Positions 63,966 to 64,000 of a DNA stretch of 64,000 nt are shown piece by piece (position 1 is the first letter of the stretch; each line of letters starts with the position of its first letter). Made by a program: the position numbers and the translations under genes. Origin of the DNA: Micromonospora parva. Lineage in GTDB: Bacteria; Actinomycetota; Actinomycetes; Mycobacteriales; Micromonosporaceae. Below the pieces are notes generated by a model. The model did no database searches and was not told where the DNA came from. It worked only from the letters and a program-made list of their open reading frames with translations. The stretch covers positions 5,087-69,086 of the forward strand of contig NZ_JNZS01000026.1 of assembly GCF_000718515.1 (NCBI RefSeq), given 5' to 3'.

Positions 63966-64000
63966 CCCCACCCCCAACCCCAACCCCCCCACCCCCGAAC

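Overview
The window looks like chromosomal DNA from a high-GC actinomycete of the family Micromonosporaceae, most likely a Micromonospora-type genome. The base composition is very GC-rich with GTG and ATG starts, and two conserved actinobacterial gene strings (pimA-pdxS-pdxT-yebC and ruvC-ruvA-ruvB-yajC-secD-secF-apt-relA-cyclophilins-hisS) bracket the window. I see no rRNA, tRNA, CRISPR array, insertion sequence, phage gene or plasmid function.

Layout. 1-3721: end of a PimA-type mannosyltransferase, a small membrane protein, the PLP synthase pair pdxS/pdxT and yebC. 3838-19538: a DUF402 protein, a NatAB-type ABC exporter, a NarL-type two-component system, a PadR/HAAS membrane-protein pair, a secreted protein, a Ser/Thr kinase, a sigma factor with a lipoprotein, a YciO-type protein, dnaE and an ABC-F ATPase with an attenuator-like leader. 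19828-24282: a VapBC-like pair, then a CitAB/DctSR-type two-component system divergent from a C4-dicarboxylate symporter. 24582-33026: a SLATT/DUF4231-like membrane protein, a small helical protein, a lipoprotein, a kinase carrying a ricin-type lectin domain, an FAD monooxygenase-like protein and a FUSC-like transporter. 33085-41476: an aminotransferase V protein, an acyl-CoA dehydrogenase/TetR/aldehyde dehydrogenase/alcohol dehydrogenase cluster sharing a 19-bp operator, a phosphotransferase-like protein and a second PadR/HAAS pair. 41539-48430: an SPFH protein, a B12-binding-like protein, an MFS/TetR efflux pair, a PucR-type regulator and a 3-hydroxybutyrate-dehydrogenase-like SDR. 48431-49170: low-complexity DNA. 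49171-63965: ruvCAB, yajC-secDF, apt, relA, two cyclophilins, an MBL hydrolase, hisS and an acyl-ACP desaturase.

Main structural point. In many actinobacteria yebC lies directly upstream of ruvC. Here about 45 kb separates them. Two copies of the same ~80-bp palindromic element sit just upstream of yebC (2656-2738) and just upstream of ruvC (48741-48821). A 44-nt repeat is fused to the stop codons of pdxS and ruvA, and in the ruvA-ruvB gap it is a perfect 59-bp tandem duplication.

Regulatory architecture is unusually legible. Palindromic operator candidates sit beside both PadR genes, at both promoters of the acyl-CoA dehydrogenase/aldehyde dehydrogenase cluster, inside the last codons of the gene before the MFS pump, and at the desaturase promoter. 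The TetR gene after the pump contains a perfect 36-bp palindrome inside its reading frame. No complete unknown system can be proven from sequence alone. The best leads are the ABC-F leader, the SLATT-like/helical divergent pair around a 69-nt hairpin, the B12-binding-like protein next to the MFS/TetR pair, and the repeat-bounded yebC-ruvC interval.
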